Of a DNA stretch of 64,000 bases, positions 51,294 to 62,350 are shown in pieces (positions within the stretch are counted from its first letter, which is position 1; every line of letters starts with the position of its first letter). Source of the DNA: Nitrosovibrio tenuis. Lineage in GTDB: Bacteria; Pseudomonadota; Gammaproteobacteria; Burkholderiales; Nitrosomonadaceae. The position numbers and the translations under genes are program-made. The notes under the pieces were generated by a model, which worked only from the letters and a program-made list of their open reading frames with translations, searched no databases and was not told the DNA's origin. The stretch covers positions 124,001-188,000 of the forward strand of contig NZ_FOBH01000003.1 in assembly GCF_900109785.1 (NCBI RefSeq), in the 5' to 3' direction.

Positions 51294-51935
51294 TTAAATT
51301 CCGCGATTGAAATATTCCCTGTGACCGCGCATCTTGTCTATCTGCTGTAACAATAAGTCAAAGTCCGCCTGGCTATCGGCAAAATTGAGATTTTCACTGT
51401 TGATTACCACGAGTGGCGCATCTTCGTACAGATGAAAAAAACGGGCATAGCTGTCGGCCAGTCGCCGCAAATATTCCTCGGAAATATATTTCTCGAACGC
51501 ATTGCCACGCCGTTTCACCCGCTCAATCAGGGTGGAGGGAGATGCCTGTAAATAAATAACCAATCCAGGGGGGGGCGCTTTAGGCTGGAGATGACAATAG
51601 ATCTTACGGTATAAGTCGTACTCCGCATCATTCAGTGTAAGCCGGGCGAATAGCGGATCCTTGTCGAACATAAAATCGCTGATGATCGGCTTGGCGAACA
51701 TGTCTCCCTGAGACAACCCGCCCAATTGATCAGCGCGCTGGAACAGAAAAAACAATTGCGTCGGTAGCGCGTACCGGGGAATATCCTCGTAGAATTTTCC
51801 CAGAAACGGATTCTCGCCCGGTTTTTCCAGCAGGAGTTCGCCGCGCAAATGGTCCGCCATCCGCCGCGCCAGGCTGGTTTTCCCTACTCCTATCGGACCC
51901 TCAATAATGATATGGCGATATTCTTCCAGCTTCAT
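51294..51935 (-). CDS. Deoxynucleoside kinase family protein
   Basis: A 213-residue P-loop kinase with IIIEGPIGVGKTSLARRMA near the N-terminus, the ERVKRRG lid-like Arg cluster and LQPKAPPPGLVIYLQASP. It resembles deoxyadenosine/deoxyguanosine kinases that salvage deoxynucleosides. ATG at 51935 overlaps the folK stop (ATGA), which is why I prefer it to the upstream frame. The position between folK and panB is widely conserved in beta/gammaproteobacteria. Exact substrate is not established. Confidence 0.88.
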   Translation of the reverse strand: MKLEEYRHIIIEGPIGVGKTSLARRMADHLRGELLLEKPGENPFLGKFYEDIPRYALPTQLFFLFQRADQLGGLSQGDMFAKPIISDFMFDKDPLFARLTLNDAEYDLYRKIYCHLQPKAPPPGLVIYLQASPSTLIERVKRRGNAFEKYISEEYLRRLADSYARFFHLYEDAPLVVINSENLNFADSQADFDLLLQQIDKMRGHREYFNRGI

Positions 51936-52447
51936 TGGTGCTGTTCTCGTTCGAGCCACTGTCCTGCGCATGCGGCCAGCAATTCCGCAGCAGCGCCATG
52001 GCCCGGAATGCGGACGTCTGGAGCAATTTCCAGGAGCGGCTGCAGAACGAACGCCCTTTGGTGCATGCGCGGATGCGGCAGAACCAGGTAGCGATCATTG
52101 CATTGCAGATCGTCATACATCAGTATGTCCAGATCCAGTGTTCGCGGTGCATTGGAATACTCTCGCACACGCCCGTGGCGATGTTCAATTTCGAGCAGGG
52201 CGTTAAGCAGGTCATAAGGTGAAAGGCCGGTTTCAATTTGTGCCACCGCATTGATGAAATCGGGCTGATCGAGACGCTCCATCGGCGCACTGCGATAAAG
52301 TGAGGAATGCATGAGCAGGCGGCTTGAAGGAAGCCGCGCCAGCTCGTCAAAAGCTCTGCGCACCTGGGATACCGGGTCATCCAGATTGCTGCCCAGCGCT
52401 ATAAAAGCCCGGCAACCGGCATGATGCGAGGAACTGATACACCCCAT
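51932..52447 (-). CDS. folK: 2-amino-4-hydroxy-6-hydroxymethyldihydropteridine pyrophosphokinase
   Basis: A 171-residue HPPK that pyrophosphorylates the pterin before folate assembly. It shows AFIALGSNLDDP, SSLYRSAPM, QPDFINAVAQIET, the active-site LEIEHRHGRVRE..APRTLDLDILMYDD, and LPHPRMHQRAFVLQPLLEIAP. It lies 3 bp after pcnB and overlaps the kinase gene by 4 nt. Confidence 0.95.
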   Translation of the reverse strand: MGCISSSHHAGCRAFIALGSNLDDPVSQVRRAFDELARLPSSRLLMHSSLYRSAPMERLDQPDFINAVAQIETGLSPYDLLNALLEIEHRHGRVREYSNAPRTLDLDILMYDDLQCNDRYLVLPHPRMHQRAFVLQPLLEIAPDVRIPGHGAAAELLAACAGQWLEREQHQ

Positions 52448-52450
52448 CGA

Positions 52451-53857
52451 TTATTCCGGCAAATCCGCCGCTGAACGAGTGGTGTCTGCCGTGTCGATAG
52501 GTGGGGATTTGCGACGCCCGCGGCTTCTCCTGCGTTTTTTCGTAAGTTCGTCCTTGATCAGCATGGCTTCGCGCTCGCTGGAACTGGCGCGCTGGAACGA
52601 TTCCCACCATTTGCCCAGTTCCATATCCACCTCGCCGCTCTCGCAACGCAACAGCATGAAGTCATATGCGGCTCGAAAGCGCGGGTGCTCCAACAGACGA
52701 AATGGCTTGCGGCCCGATCGGCCCACGAAACGCGGCTGCATTGCCCAGATTTCTTTCATGATAGCGTCATACCGGCGCGGAATCGCGAGATTTTTGTTTT
52801 GTACCGCCAGCACGTCATCCATGACTTGATATAGAGCGGGAATCGGTTTTTCCCCCGCAGCCTGACGAATGTTCCAGGCCGCGAGCACTTCATGCCACAA
52901 CAGCGCGGCGAACAGGAAACCGGGGGATACCGGTTTTTCCAGACGTACGCGTTCGTCGGTATTTTTAAGCGCGAGCGTAATAAATCGTTCGCCCAACGGC
53001 TGCTCCAGTATGACGTCCAGCATGGGAAGCAAGCCATGATGGAGTCCGCGTTTCCGTAATTCGGCTACACAAGTGAGTGCGTGGCCCGATAGCAGCAGCT
53101 TCAACATTTCATCAAACAGCCGCGACGGAGGCACGTTGCGTAACAGCGGAGCAAGATCTCCAATAGGTGCGGCGGTATCGGGGTCGAGCTGCATCTCCAG
53201 CTTGGCTGCCAGCCGGACGGCCCGGAGCATCCTGATGGGATCTTCACGATACCGCCGCACGGGGTCGCCAATGATGCGCAAGCGTCGCGCCGTGATGTCT
53301 TCGTAGCCGTTCAGGTAATCCCAGATCTCTTCATGGATGGGATCGAAAAACAGTGCATTGACAGTAAAATCGCGCCGCCTCGCATCCTCTTCCTGGGTAC
53401 CAAACACATTGTCGTGCAGCAGGCGTCCATGTTCGTCAATATGCGTATCCGGTGCGACATCGTCACCCCCGTTGCCGGACGCGCCGCCGCGGAAAGTGGA
53501 CACTTCGACCGTCTCAGCTCCGCACATGACATGTACCAGCCGGAAACGGCGCCCGATAATGCGCGAGCGCCGGAATATCGCCCTCACGTCCTCAGGCGTG
53601 GCATTTGTTGCGACATCAAAGTCTTTGGGCTCCAATCCCAGGATCAGGTCGCGTGCCGCACCACCCACAATAAAGGCGGAATGCCCTGCCTCCTGCAACG
53701 CCGCTGTAACTTTCAACGCGCATGCATTGATATGGTCGCGTGAGATGCCGTGTTGTTCACGAGGAATGATACGCAGCCCGGAAGAAGGGGATTGCCCAGC
53801 GGAGGTGGAAGCAGGTGTGTTGCGGTTGAAAACGCGGCGAAGAAGTTTACGGATCAT
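52451..53857 (-). CDS. pcnB: Poly(A) polymerase I
   Basis: A 468-residue class II nucleotidyltransferase adding 3' poly(A) tails to RNA for decay. The active site is VGGAARDLILGLEPKDFDVATNATPEDV with the DxD pair. RRRDFTVNALFFDP and RYREDPIRMLRAVRLAAKL follow. The C-terminal tail is very basic (KKRRRSRGRRK), as is typical of PcnB rather than CCA-adding enzyme. It is first in the pcnB-panC operon. Confidence 0.93.
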   Translation of the reverse strand: MIRKLLRRVFNRNTPASTSAGQSPSSGLRIIPREQHGISRDHINACALKVTAALQEAGHSAFIVGGAARDLILGLEPKDFDVATNATPEDVRAIFRRSRIIGRRFRLVHVMCGAETVEVSTFRGGASGNGGDDVAPDTHIDEHGRLLHDNVFGTQEEDARRRDFTVNALFFDPIHEEIWDYLNGYEDITARRLRIIGDPVRRYREDPIRMLRAVRLAAKLEMQLDPDTAAPIGDLAPLLRNVPPSRLFDEMLKLLLSGHALTCVAELRKRGLHHGLLPMLDVILEQPLGERFITLALKNTDERVRLEKPVSPGFLFAALLWHEVLAAWNIRQAAGEKPIPALYQVMDDVLAVQNKNLAIPRRYDAIMKEIWAMQPRFVGRSGRKPFRLLEHPRFRAAYDFMLLRCESGEVDMELGKWWESFQRASSSEREAMLIKDELTKKRRRSRGRRKSPPIDTADTTRSAADLPE

Positions 53858-54005
53858 TACGAACTATAAATGGCATCAAGCTCCAAACTATCCTAAATCC
53901 GCCCTGCGGCGAACTCACCAAAAAGGTGAAGGTCAAGTGACGCAAAAAGTCTTTGCGAACCATGGCGCTAAACAAAAAATAAGCGATCAACCGCCGGATG
54001 TAGGA

Positions 54006-54791
54006 TTATACACTCGGCATCGCATGCGCCGGCACAAAATGACGCTCGCCGTTCACCCTGATTTCATTCATATCGCACTGATAAAGTGCTTCGAGATTGA
54101 CCTGGTTGAGTACTTGCGCGGTGGGTCCGGCAATCGCTCCGTCATTATCGAACAGCATGAGCACGTGGCTGCAGTAACGGCTGGCCCACGCAATATCATG
54201 TAGCACCATCACAACTGCCTTTCCCTGCCTCGCCAATTCGCTAAACAGCATCATGACGGCAAATTGATGGCGCAAATCGAGATGTTGCAGCGGTTCATCC
54301 AGCAGATAGCAAAACGGCGATTGCGCGAGCAACAAGGCAATGCGCGCACGCTGGCGTTCGCCGCCGGAAAGCGTGGAAAGGGGGCGATGGGTAAGGCCGG
54401 TCAATTCCATGCGCTCGATAGCTTGAGTAGCGATATCATGATCCACGGCTTGCCAGCCGAGCATGCTCCTGACATGTGGATAGCGGCCCAGCAACACATA
54501 ATCGCGCACGCTTCCCCAGAACTCGCCTGGTTCCTCCTGCAGGAGGATGCCCAGATTGCGTGAGAGTTCGCGCCGAGACCAGGCATGCTGCGCTTTTCCT
54601 GCCACCGTTACAGGTGACTCCGTGCCACTTACGTTATGCAGGCCTCCGAGCGCATGCAACAAGGTACTCTTTCCGCAACCATTTTGCCCGAGTACGGCCC
54701 AGCACTGACCCGCATCAATGTTCAAGCTCAGGCCCCGGCATAGTATTTTGCCAGGATATTTCAGGGTTAGATTATGGGCTTGCAATACCAT
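54006..54791 (-). CDS. ABC transporter ATPase, iron/cobalamin-uptake type, no adjacent permease
   Basis: A 261-residue ATPase. Walker A is GQNGCGKST, the signature is LSGGERQRARIALLLAQSP, and Walker B is CYLLDEPLQHLD followed by the switch His in VMVLHDIAWA. Overall it resembles FecE/BtuD-type subunits. I chose ATG at 54791 (MVLQAHNLTLKYPG), since the frame upstream overlaps recG and is not ABC-like. No permease, binding protein or TonB receptor is nearby, so the partner is unknown. Confidence 0.82.
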   Translation of the reverse strand: MVLQAHNLTLKYPGKILCRGLSLNIDAGQCWAVLGQNGCGKSTLLHALGGLHNVSGTESPVTVAGKAQHAWSRRELSRNLGILLQEEPGEFWGSVRDYVLLGRYPHVRSMLGWQAVDHDIATQAIERMELTGLTHRPLSTLSGGERQRARIALLLAQSPFCYLLDEPLQHLDLRHQFAVMMLFSELARQGKAVVMVLHDIAWASRYCSHVLMLFDNDGAIAGPTAQVLNQVNLEALYQCDMNEIRVNGERHFVPAHAMPSV

Positions 54792-54913
54792 CGAGCAGCA
54801 ATATCTAGCGTCGGAAAGTTCGATCAGGTTCTCAGCAATATACCGGATTGCAACCAGGCTGACGAAGCCGGTGCTTCGAAGACTGAATACGAAAAAAGAT
54901 ATCGATAATGGAT

Positions 54914-56989
54914 TTATACCTGGAGGTACTCGCTTTTTCTTCCAAGCCATCGCTCAAGATGTTTTCTTGCAGCTTCGGGATGATTGCACAGTAAATCCTC
55001 TGCAACGGCGCGGGCGGCATCGAGCAAATCCATATCCTGCTCCAGATCGGCAAAACGCAGCATGGGGACGCCGCTCTGGCGCGAACCCAGGAATTCGCCG
55101 GGGCCGCGAAGCCGCAAGTCCTGACGGGCGATCTCAAAACCATCGGTATGTTCAAAAATAACCTTGAGGCGTTCCCGGGCATTTTCTGACAAAGGCTTCT
55201 GATACAGCAATATGCATGTTCCGCTTGCACCGCTTCGCCCCACCCGGCCTCGCAATTGATGCAATTGCGCCAATCCCATGCGCTCGGCATGTTCAATCAC
55301 CATCAGCGACGCGTTGGGCACGTCAACGCCTACCTCTATGACGGTGGTCGCGACCAATAGTTGAATCTCACCTCGGGTGAACGACTCCATCACGGCCGAT
55401 TTTTCGCGGAGCGGGAGCCGCCCGTGTACCAAACCGATCTTTAAATCAGGAAAAGTCAGGCTCAGTCTTTCCCTTGTCTCCAGGGCAGTTTTTAACTGCA
55501 GAGCTTCGGATTCTTCGATGAGCGGGCATACCCAGTAGGCCTGCTTTCCGGCTCGGCAAGCATCCTGGACGCGGCTGGTAACCTCATCGCGCCGAATATC
55601 CGCCACCAGCCTGGTCACCACGGGGATTCTACCAGGAGGCATTTCATCTATAACCGATACATCCAGGTCTGCGTAGTAGCTCATCGAGAGCGTGCGCGGA
55701 ATGGGGGTCGCGCTCATCATTAACTGGTGCGGCGTCTCGAAGGCCCCGCTGCCTTTTTTTCTCAAGGAGAGGCGTTGGTGTACCCCAAAGCGATGCTGCT
55801 CATCAATAATGACAAGGCCCAGCTTATTGAATTCGACCTGTTCCTGGAACAATGCATGGGTGCCAATGGCAAGCATGGCGCGCCCCTCGGCAATGTTGGC
55901 GAGCATGATTTCCCGCTGTTTCTTTTTCTGGTTGCCGGACACCCAGGCGATAGTCGCACCGAGTGGAGCGAGCAGGGGAGCAAGCCAGGCGGAAAGTTTC
56001 TGATAATGCTGCTCGGACAGAATCTCGGTAGGCGCCATCAACGCCGCCTGATAGTTATTTTCAACAGCTTGTAGCACAGCCAGCGCCGCAACAACGGTTT
56101 TACCGCTTGCCACGTCGCCTTGCAACAGGCGCTGCATTGGATGGGTTGCAGCCAAGTCGCGGCTGATTTCGAAAACAACCTTCTTCTGTCCGCCAGTGAG
56201 TTCAAAAGGCAATGATTCCAATAGCATATTTGTCAATTGATTTCTCGCGAGGAGAACAGGCGCGCTGCCGCTGCGGCGGCGACGGTAGTGCATGCGCATC
56301 GACAGTTGCTGTGCCAGCAATTCATCAAACTTGATCCGACGCCAGGCGGGATGGGTACGCCGCTCCAATAAGGCCGCTGGCGCGTCCGCCGAGGGTTGAT
56401 GCAAAAAAATAACACTGTTCCTGAAACCAGGCAGTTCCAATCGCTCCAAAATCGGATCAGGCAGGGTCTCTGCCAAGTGCGGGTCGCCGTTACTCAACGT
56501 TCGCCCCAGCATGCCGCGGATCAGCTTGCGTATCGTCTCGGAGGAAAGACCCGCAGTGGTTGAGTAAACCGGTGTCAACGCGTCGGCTAACGGTTCCTGT
56601 TCGCGAACGACGCGGCATTTTGGATGAACCATTTCAGTTCCGAAGAAACCGGGGCGCGCTTCTCCCAGCAAGCGCACGCGCGTGCCGGGGGAGTACGCTT
56701 TGACCTGACTGCCATAAAAATTGAGGAAGCGCATGAAGAGCACGCCGCTGCCGTCCTCTACCTGACATACGAGCTGCCGCCGTGGACGATATATGATTTC
56801 GCTGCGGCAAATGATGCCCTCTATCTGTACTATCCTGCTTAAGGGCACATCATTGATCGGGTAAAGATGCGTTTCGTCTTCATAGCGCAACGGCAAATGC
56901 ATCAACAGGTCGAACTCATCCGTAATGCCAAGCTTGATGAGTTTCTCCTCTACCACCTTGCTGATGGGAAATTGCGTGAGCGGTGGCAT
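54914..56989 (-). CDS. recG: ATP-dependent DNA helicase RecG
   Basis: A 691-residue branch-migration helicase acting on stalled forks and recombination intermediates. It has an N-terminal wedge/OB domain, motif I LLQGDVASGKTVVA, Walker B VIIDEQHRFGVHQR, motif III MSATPIPRTL, and the C-terminal RIGVLHGRL-like and VATTVIEVGVDVPNAS motifs ending QLRGRVGRSG. The conserved DEQH has Q in the third place, normal for RecG. It lies 30 bp after ridA and may be co-transcribed. Confidence 0.96.
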   Translation of the reverse strand: MPPLTQFPISKVVEEKLIKLGITDEFDLLMHLPLRYEDETHLYPINDVPLSRIVQIEGIICRSEIIYRPRRQLVCQVEDGSGVLFMRFLNFYGSQVKAYSPGTRVRLLGEARPGFFGTEMVHPKCRVVREQEPLADALTPVYSTTAGLSSETIRKLIRGMLGRTLSNGDPHLAETLPDPILERLELPGFRNSVIFLHQPSADAPAALLERRTHPAWRRIKFDELLAQQLSMRMHYRRRRSGSAPVLLARNQLTNMLLESLPFELTGGQKKVVFEISRDLAATHPMQRLLQGDVASGKTVVAALAVLQAVENNYQAALMAPTEILSEQHYQKLSAWLAPLLAPLGATIAWVSGNQKKKQREIMLANIAEGRAMLAIGTHALFQEQVEFNKLGLVIIDEQHRFGVHQRLSLRKKGSGAFETPHQLMMSATPIPRTLSMSYYADLDVSVIDEMPPGRIPVVTRLVADIRRDEVTSRVQDACRAGKQAYWVCPLIEESEALQLKTALETRERLSLTFPDLKIGLVHGRLPLREKSAVMESFTRGEIQLLVATTVIEVGVDVPNASLMVIEHAERMGLAQLHQLRGRVGRSGASGTCILLYQKPLSENARERLKVIFEHTDGFEIARQDLRLRGPGEFLGSRQSGVPMLRFADLEQDMDLLDAARAVAEDLLCNHPEAARKHLERWLGRKSEYLQV

Positions 56990-57019
56990 TGGGCTCCGAC
57001 GTATGGGGGATGCGACCGC

Positions 57020-57409
57020 TCACTCCTGTAATACCAGAACCGCATCGACCTCCACCAGTGCTCCGCGCGGCAGGGCCGCTACCCCTATCGCTGCTCGCGC
57101 GGGATATGGCGCCTTAAAGTGCGTTGCCATAATTCCGTTTACTTTTTCAAAGTTCGAAAGATCGGTTAGATATACGTTCAGTTTGACTATATCGCTCAGA
57201 TTGCCTCCGCTGGCCACAGCCACCGCCTGGAGATTTGAAAACACCTGCTGGGTTTGTTCCTCGATTCCGGTCGCCATCTGCATCGTGGAGGGGTCCAGGC
57301 CGATCTGGCCAGAAAGGTAAACTGTGGCTCCACCGCTTACACGTATTCCCTGTGAATAGGGGCCGATGGGCCGGGGCGCATCATTTGTTTGGACTGTATT
57401 TTTTTTCAT
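57020..57409 (-). CDS. ridA: RidA family reactive-intermediate deaminase
   Basis: A 129-residue YjgF/UK114 protein that hydrolyses enamine/imine intermediates from PLP enzymes. Seen are APRPIGPYSQGIRVSGGATVYLSGQIGLDP, VYLTDLSNFEKVN, and the substrate-binding Arg in PARAAIGVAALPRGALVEVDAV. I chose ATG at 57409 because AGGAG lies just upstream. The preceding open frame crosses a palindrome and is not coding. It precedes recG on the same strand. Confidence 0.93.
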   Translation of the reverse strand: MKKNTVQTNDAPRPIGPYSQGIRVSGGATVYLSGQIGLDPSTMQMATGIEEQTQQVFSNLQAVAVASGGNLSDIVKLNVYLTDLSNFEKVNGIMATHFKAPYPARAAIGVAALPRGALVEVDAVLVLQE

Positions 57410-59019
<1,610 letters not shown>

Positions 59020-59035
59020 CACTCGCGTTAATATC

Positions 59036-59725
59036 TCAGGGGAGAGCCACGGCAGGGCGAAACCCCAGGTAACGCATACGCTTGTTGGCATCGAACCAGT
59101 TGCACATGCCGGCGCGCATGTCCTCCGGCCTGTGGTTCCACGAGCCTCCGCACAGCATGCGCTTTGCGCAATTGCTTTTCCAGCAACTGTCCGTCCATTG
59201 CCATACATTACCCATCGTATCGTATAGACCGTATGCATTGGGCTTGAAGCTGCCCACCGGCGCGGTTTTCCTGTTATCCCATTCGCTTCCGCATCCATCG
59301 CAGTTGGCATTATTGCGGCCCACATCATTGCCCCAGTAATAATCAGTAGTGGCGCCGGCTCGAGCGGCGATTTCCCATTCCGCTTCAGTCGGGAGGCGGT
59401 AGGTATTGCCGGTTTTTCGCGACAGCCATTGAATGAAGGCTTGTGCATCGTTCCAGCTCACATTGACCACAGGCCGGCTGCCGCGTCCCCAACCATTGTC
59501 TGATGGCTGATATCCGCCACAGCCACCGTCTGCCACACAGGCGTCCCATTCCTTGTAAGTTATTGCATATTTTCCGATGGCGAATTTATTGCCCGGAATG
59601 GGTACCATTTCGGGGCAATCCGCACACGCTTTGGTATCTTTGTTGGATGCAAATACTTCAACTTCAGCAGATGCGGCAAAGATAAAGATAGAGGCAAGCA
59701 GAGATGCGAAATAAACCGATTTCAT
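59036..59725 (-). CDS. Exported formylglycine-generating-enzyme-fold (SUMF1-like) protein
   Basis: 229 residues with a signal peptide (about 1-21, ending near SAEVE). It is followed by a compact sulfatase-modifying-factor fold: FAIGKYAITYKEWDACVADGG, PVVNVSWNDAQAFIQWLSRKTGNTYRLPTEAEWEIAARAG, GLYDTMGNVWQWTDSC and a final RYLGFRPAVA. Many members of this fold are not sulfatase activators, and no sulfatase is in the window. Cysteines are frequent and may form disulfides outside the cytoplasm. Start ATG at 59725, and a TTG two codons earlier is less likely. It is convergent with murA, 16 bp away. Confidence 0.82.
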   Translation of the reverse strand: MKSVYFASLLASIFIFAASAEVEVFASNKDTKACADCPEMVPIPGNKFAIGKYAITYKEWDACVADGGCGGYQPSDNGWGRGSRPVVNVSWNDAQAFIQWLSRKTGNTYRLPTEAEWEIAARAGATTDYYWGNDVGRNNANCDGCGSEWDNRKTAPVGSFKPNAYGLYDTMGNVWQWTDSCWKSNCAKRMLCGGSWNHRPEDMRAGMCNWFDANKRMRYLGFRPAVALP

Positions 59726-60076
59726 GAACAAAAAACCCTTTAAATTTGACGAGCCCCACCATTTATTAACGCTCAGCTACGCCAAGCGGGTAAACCGGAT
59801 GATAACAGACCAGTTAGCCCGTATGGCTTGCGGAAAGGCGTACAGACCGCTCGGTATCGGTGGGACGGCCTGTCTTTTGGCAGTGGTTGAGCTACTCGTC
59901 TAATGGCAATCCTTCCTTCTCTTTACGCGATCGGCCAGCCTGGCGAGGCCGATATAACTGTCTGGTCATGCCCTATGCCTGGCGCCTGCGTGGGCTGGCG
60001 TACGGAATCTTTTTACAGTGATGGTATTATTTAAAGGCAGCAATATCGCTGAGGTCTGACAGAGGAGTGGGAAGCC
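59726..60076. other. Divergent intergenic region, 351 bp
   Basis: Between the leftward SUMF1-like gene and the rightward 110-residue gene. It should hold both promoters. No RNA gene or clear repeat was recognised. Confidence 0.4.
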
Positions 60077-60409
60077 ATGAAATCTTCGATAGTAAAAGCA
60101 AAATCATTAGTACTGGCCAGCACGTTGGTCTTTACCATGACCAGCGCCGGGTTGGTTCATGCAGGGGGTGCAGGGGAGCGTGACATACCGGATGAGATAT
60201 CGCCCACCGACGTAGGTGTGAGGGATACGGACGGCAGGAACACGGACAGAAGCATAAAGGAAAGACTGCACATGAAAGAAGGTAAGAGTTCAACCAGCAC
60301 CAGTACCAAAAAGCGGGACAATTCACGATATAGTACCGACGGGATCGAGCGGTATGAGGAGGATAAAGGAAGTAGCGGCACGGGTCCCAAGCGCGAGGAC
60401 CGCTATTAG
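60077..60409 (+). CDS. Small exported hydrophilic protein, unknown
   Basis: 110 residues. GAGGAG lies just upstream of the ATG. It has a signal peptide (about 1-29, ending near HAGG), then a highly charged, Ser/Thr-rich region (KSSTSTSTKKRDNSRYSTDG) with no hydrophobic core, so it is probably disordered. I do not recognise a family. A periplasmic or secreted location is inferred from the signal peptide. Confidence 0.65.
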   Translation: MKSSIVKAKSLVLASTLVFTMTSAGLVHAGGAGERDIPDEISPTDVGVRDTDGRNTDRSIKERLHMKEGKSSTSTSTKKRDNSRYSTDGIERYEEDKGSSGTGPKREDRY

Positions 60410-60478
60410 CCGAGCCTGGGACTCAAGCTATAGCCTAGCCATACTGCCGGCATCCAGGGTATATGCCGATAAGTCAGG

Positions 60479-62143
60479 TCATCGGTTAATTGGTTTATAC
60501 CTGATCCGTTTGGGCTTCGCGCCTTCCTCACCGAGACGCTTGCGCTTATCGGCTTCATACTCCTGATAATTCCCGTTGAAAAACGCAACCTGGGAATTGC
60601 CTTCGAAAGAGAGGATATGCGTGGCTATACGATCGAGGAACCAGCGGTCGTGCGAGATAACCAGTACGCAACCTGCGAACTCCAGCAGTGCGTCTTCCAG
60701 CGCGCGCAGGGTTTCCACGTCCAGGTCATTGGAAGGTTCGTCGAGCAATAACACGTTACCGCCGGAAATGAGCATTTTCGCGAGGTGAAGTCGCCCGCGT
60801 TCTCCGCCGGAAAGGTTGCCGACGATTTTCTGCTGATCCGCTCCCTTGAAGTTAAAACGGCCAAGGTAAGCGCGCGCCGGCGTTTCATACTTACCGACGG
60901 TAAGAATGTCATGGCCGCCTGAAATCGTATCAAATACGGTTTTGCCGCCCTCCAGGGCGTCGCGCGACTGATCCACGTGCGCTATTTTGACGGTTGTACC
61001 CATCTCAATTTCGCCGGAGTCCGGCTGTTCCTTTCCTGTGATCATGCGGAACAGCGTGGATTTACCCGCGCCGTTGGGGCCGATGATCCCCACAATGGCT
61101 CCAGGCGGTACCTTGAAGTTTAAATTATCGATCAGCAGCCGATCGCCGTAGGCTTTGGAAACATTTTTGAACTCGATGACTTCATTGCCCAGCCTGTCGG
61201 CAACGGGAACGAATATTTCCTGGGTTTCGTTGCGTTTCTGATATTCCTGAGAATTAAGTTCTTCAAAGCGCGCAATACGCGCCTTCGATTTCGCTTGGCG
61301 TCCCTTGGGATTCTGCCGCACCCATTCGAGTTCTTTTTTCAGCGCTTTCTGGCGCGCGGACTCGGTCGACTCTTCCTGTTTCAGACGGTTTTCCTTCTGC
61401 TCCAGCCAGGAACTGTAGTTTCCTTTCCATGGAATGCCGTGACCGCGGTCAAGCTCCAGAATCCACTCCGCCGCATTGTCGAGAAAATAACGGTCATGCG
61501 TGACAGCTACTACAGTGCCAGGAAAGCGGGTGAGAAATTGCTCCAGCCACTCCACCGACTCGGCATCCAGATGATTGGTGGGCTCATCCAGCAATAACAT
61601 GTCAGGCTTGGACAACAATAGCTTGCACAACGCCACACGGCGTTTTTCGCCACCTGACAGATCCTTGATAATTGCGTCCCATTCGGGCAGGCGTAGCGCA
61701 TCGGCAGCGATTTCCATCTGTTGACCGGTGTCTCCCCCACTCGTGGCAATGATGGCTTCCAGCCGGCTTTGTTCGGTGGCCAGTGCGTCGAAGTCCGCAT
61801 CCGGCTCGGCATAAGCGGCATATATCTCGTCCAGCTTCTGTTGGGCGCTGAATAGCTCACCCAGCCCTTCCTGCACTGCATCGCGTACCGTCTGCTCGAG
61901 GTTGAGTTGAGGTTCCTGGGGAAGATAGCCAATATTGAGGTTGGGCATCGCTGTAACTTCCCCCTCGATGTCCTTATCCACTCCCGCCATGATTTTCAGG
62001 ACGGTGGATTTGCCGGAGCCGTTCAGACCCAGCAGACCAATCTTCGCGCCGGGAAAAAAGCTGATGGAAATATCCTTGAGAATTGTTCGCCTGGGCGGGA
62101 CGATCTTGCCCACGCGATTCATGGTGAGAACATATTGAGCCAT
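60479..62143 (-). CDS. ettA: Energy-dependent translational throttle protein EttA (ABC-F)
   Basis: A 554-residue soluble ABC-F protein with two ATPase domains: Walker A GLNGSGKST and GPNGAGKST, signatures LSGGEKRRVALCKLL and LSGGERGRLHLAKML, and Walker B LLLDEPTNHLDAESV and LLLDEPSNDLDVETL. The charged linker between domains is present. It starts MAQYVLTMNRVGKIVPPRRTILKDISISFF as in EttA. It binds the ribosomal E site and gates elongation by ADP/ATP ratio. It is monocistronic. Confidence 0.95.
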   Translation of the reverse strand: MAQYVLTMNRVGKIVPPRRTILKDISISFFPGAKIGLLGLNGSGKSTVLKIMAGVDKDIEGEVTAMPNLNIGYLPQEPQLNLEQTVRDAVQEGLGELFSAQQKLDEIYAAYAEPDADFDALATEQSRLEAIIATSGGDTGQQMEIAADALRLPEWDAIIKDLSGGEKRRVALCKLLLSKPDMLLLDEPTNHLDAESVEWLEQFLTRFPGTVVAVTHDRYFLDNAAEWILELDRGHGIPWKGNYSSWLEQKENRLKQEESTESARQKALKKELEWVRQNPKGRQAKSKARIARFEELNSQEYQKRNETQEIFVPVADRLGNEVIEFKNVSKAYGDRLLIDNLNFKVPPGAIVGIIGPNGAGKSTLFRMITGKEQPDSGEIEMGTTVKIAHVDQSRDALEGGKTVFDTISGGHDILTVGKYETPARAYLGRFNFKGADQQKIVGNLSGGERGRLHLAKMLISGGNVLLLDEPSNDLDVETLRALEDALLEFAGCVLVISHDRWFLDRIATHILSFEGNSQVAFFNGNYQEYEADKRKRLGEEGAKPKRIRYKPINR

Positions 62144-62232
62144 AGGAAGATGCCAGCGTAAGAGAATGGTCCAAGTTTAACGCATTAGGGCCCGCTTCCG
62201 GAATTTTATAGTTGAGGCAAGCGCAGCGGCCT

Positions 62233-62280
62233 AAGTTGACTTACGGCGACCCAAGTTGACCTACGTCCCTAGGTCGACTT
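62233..62280. repeat. Direct repeat plus 11-bp hairpin upstream of ettA
   Basis: AAGTTGACTTACG (62233-62245) recurs as AAGTTGACCTACG (62253-62265) at a 20-bp period. The second copy forms an 11-bp stem (AAGTTGACCTA / TAGGTCGACTT, one wobble) with a 6-nt loop. It lies about 110 bp upstream of ettA and could be an operator or the terminator of the leftward lipoprotein gene. Confidence 0.45.
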
Positions 62281-62350
62281 AAGCAGACTTTGAGCTGACC
62301 TTGAGGATGGAGATACCGAAAAAATGGCGGTCGAGTTGTCTTTGAGGATT

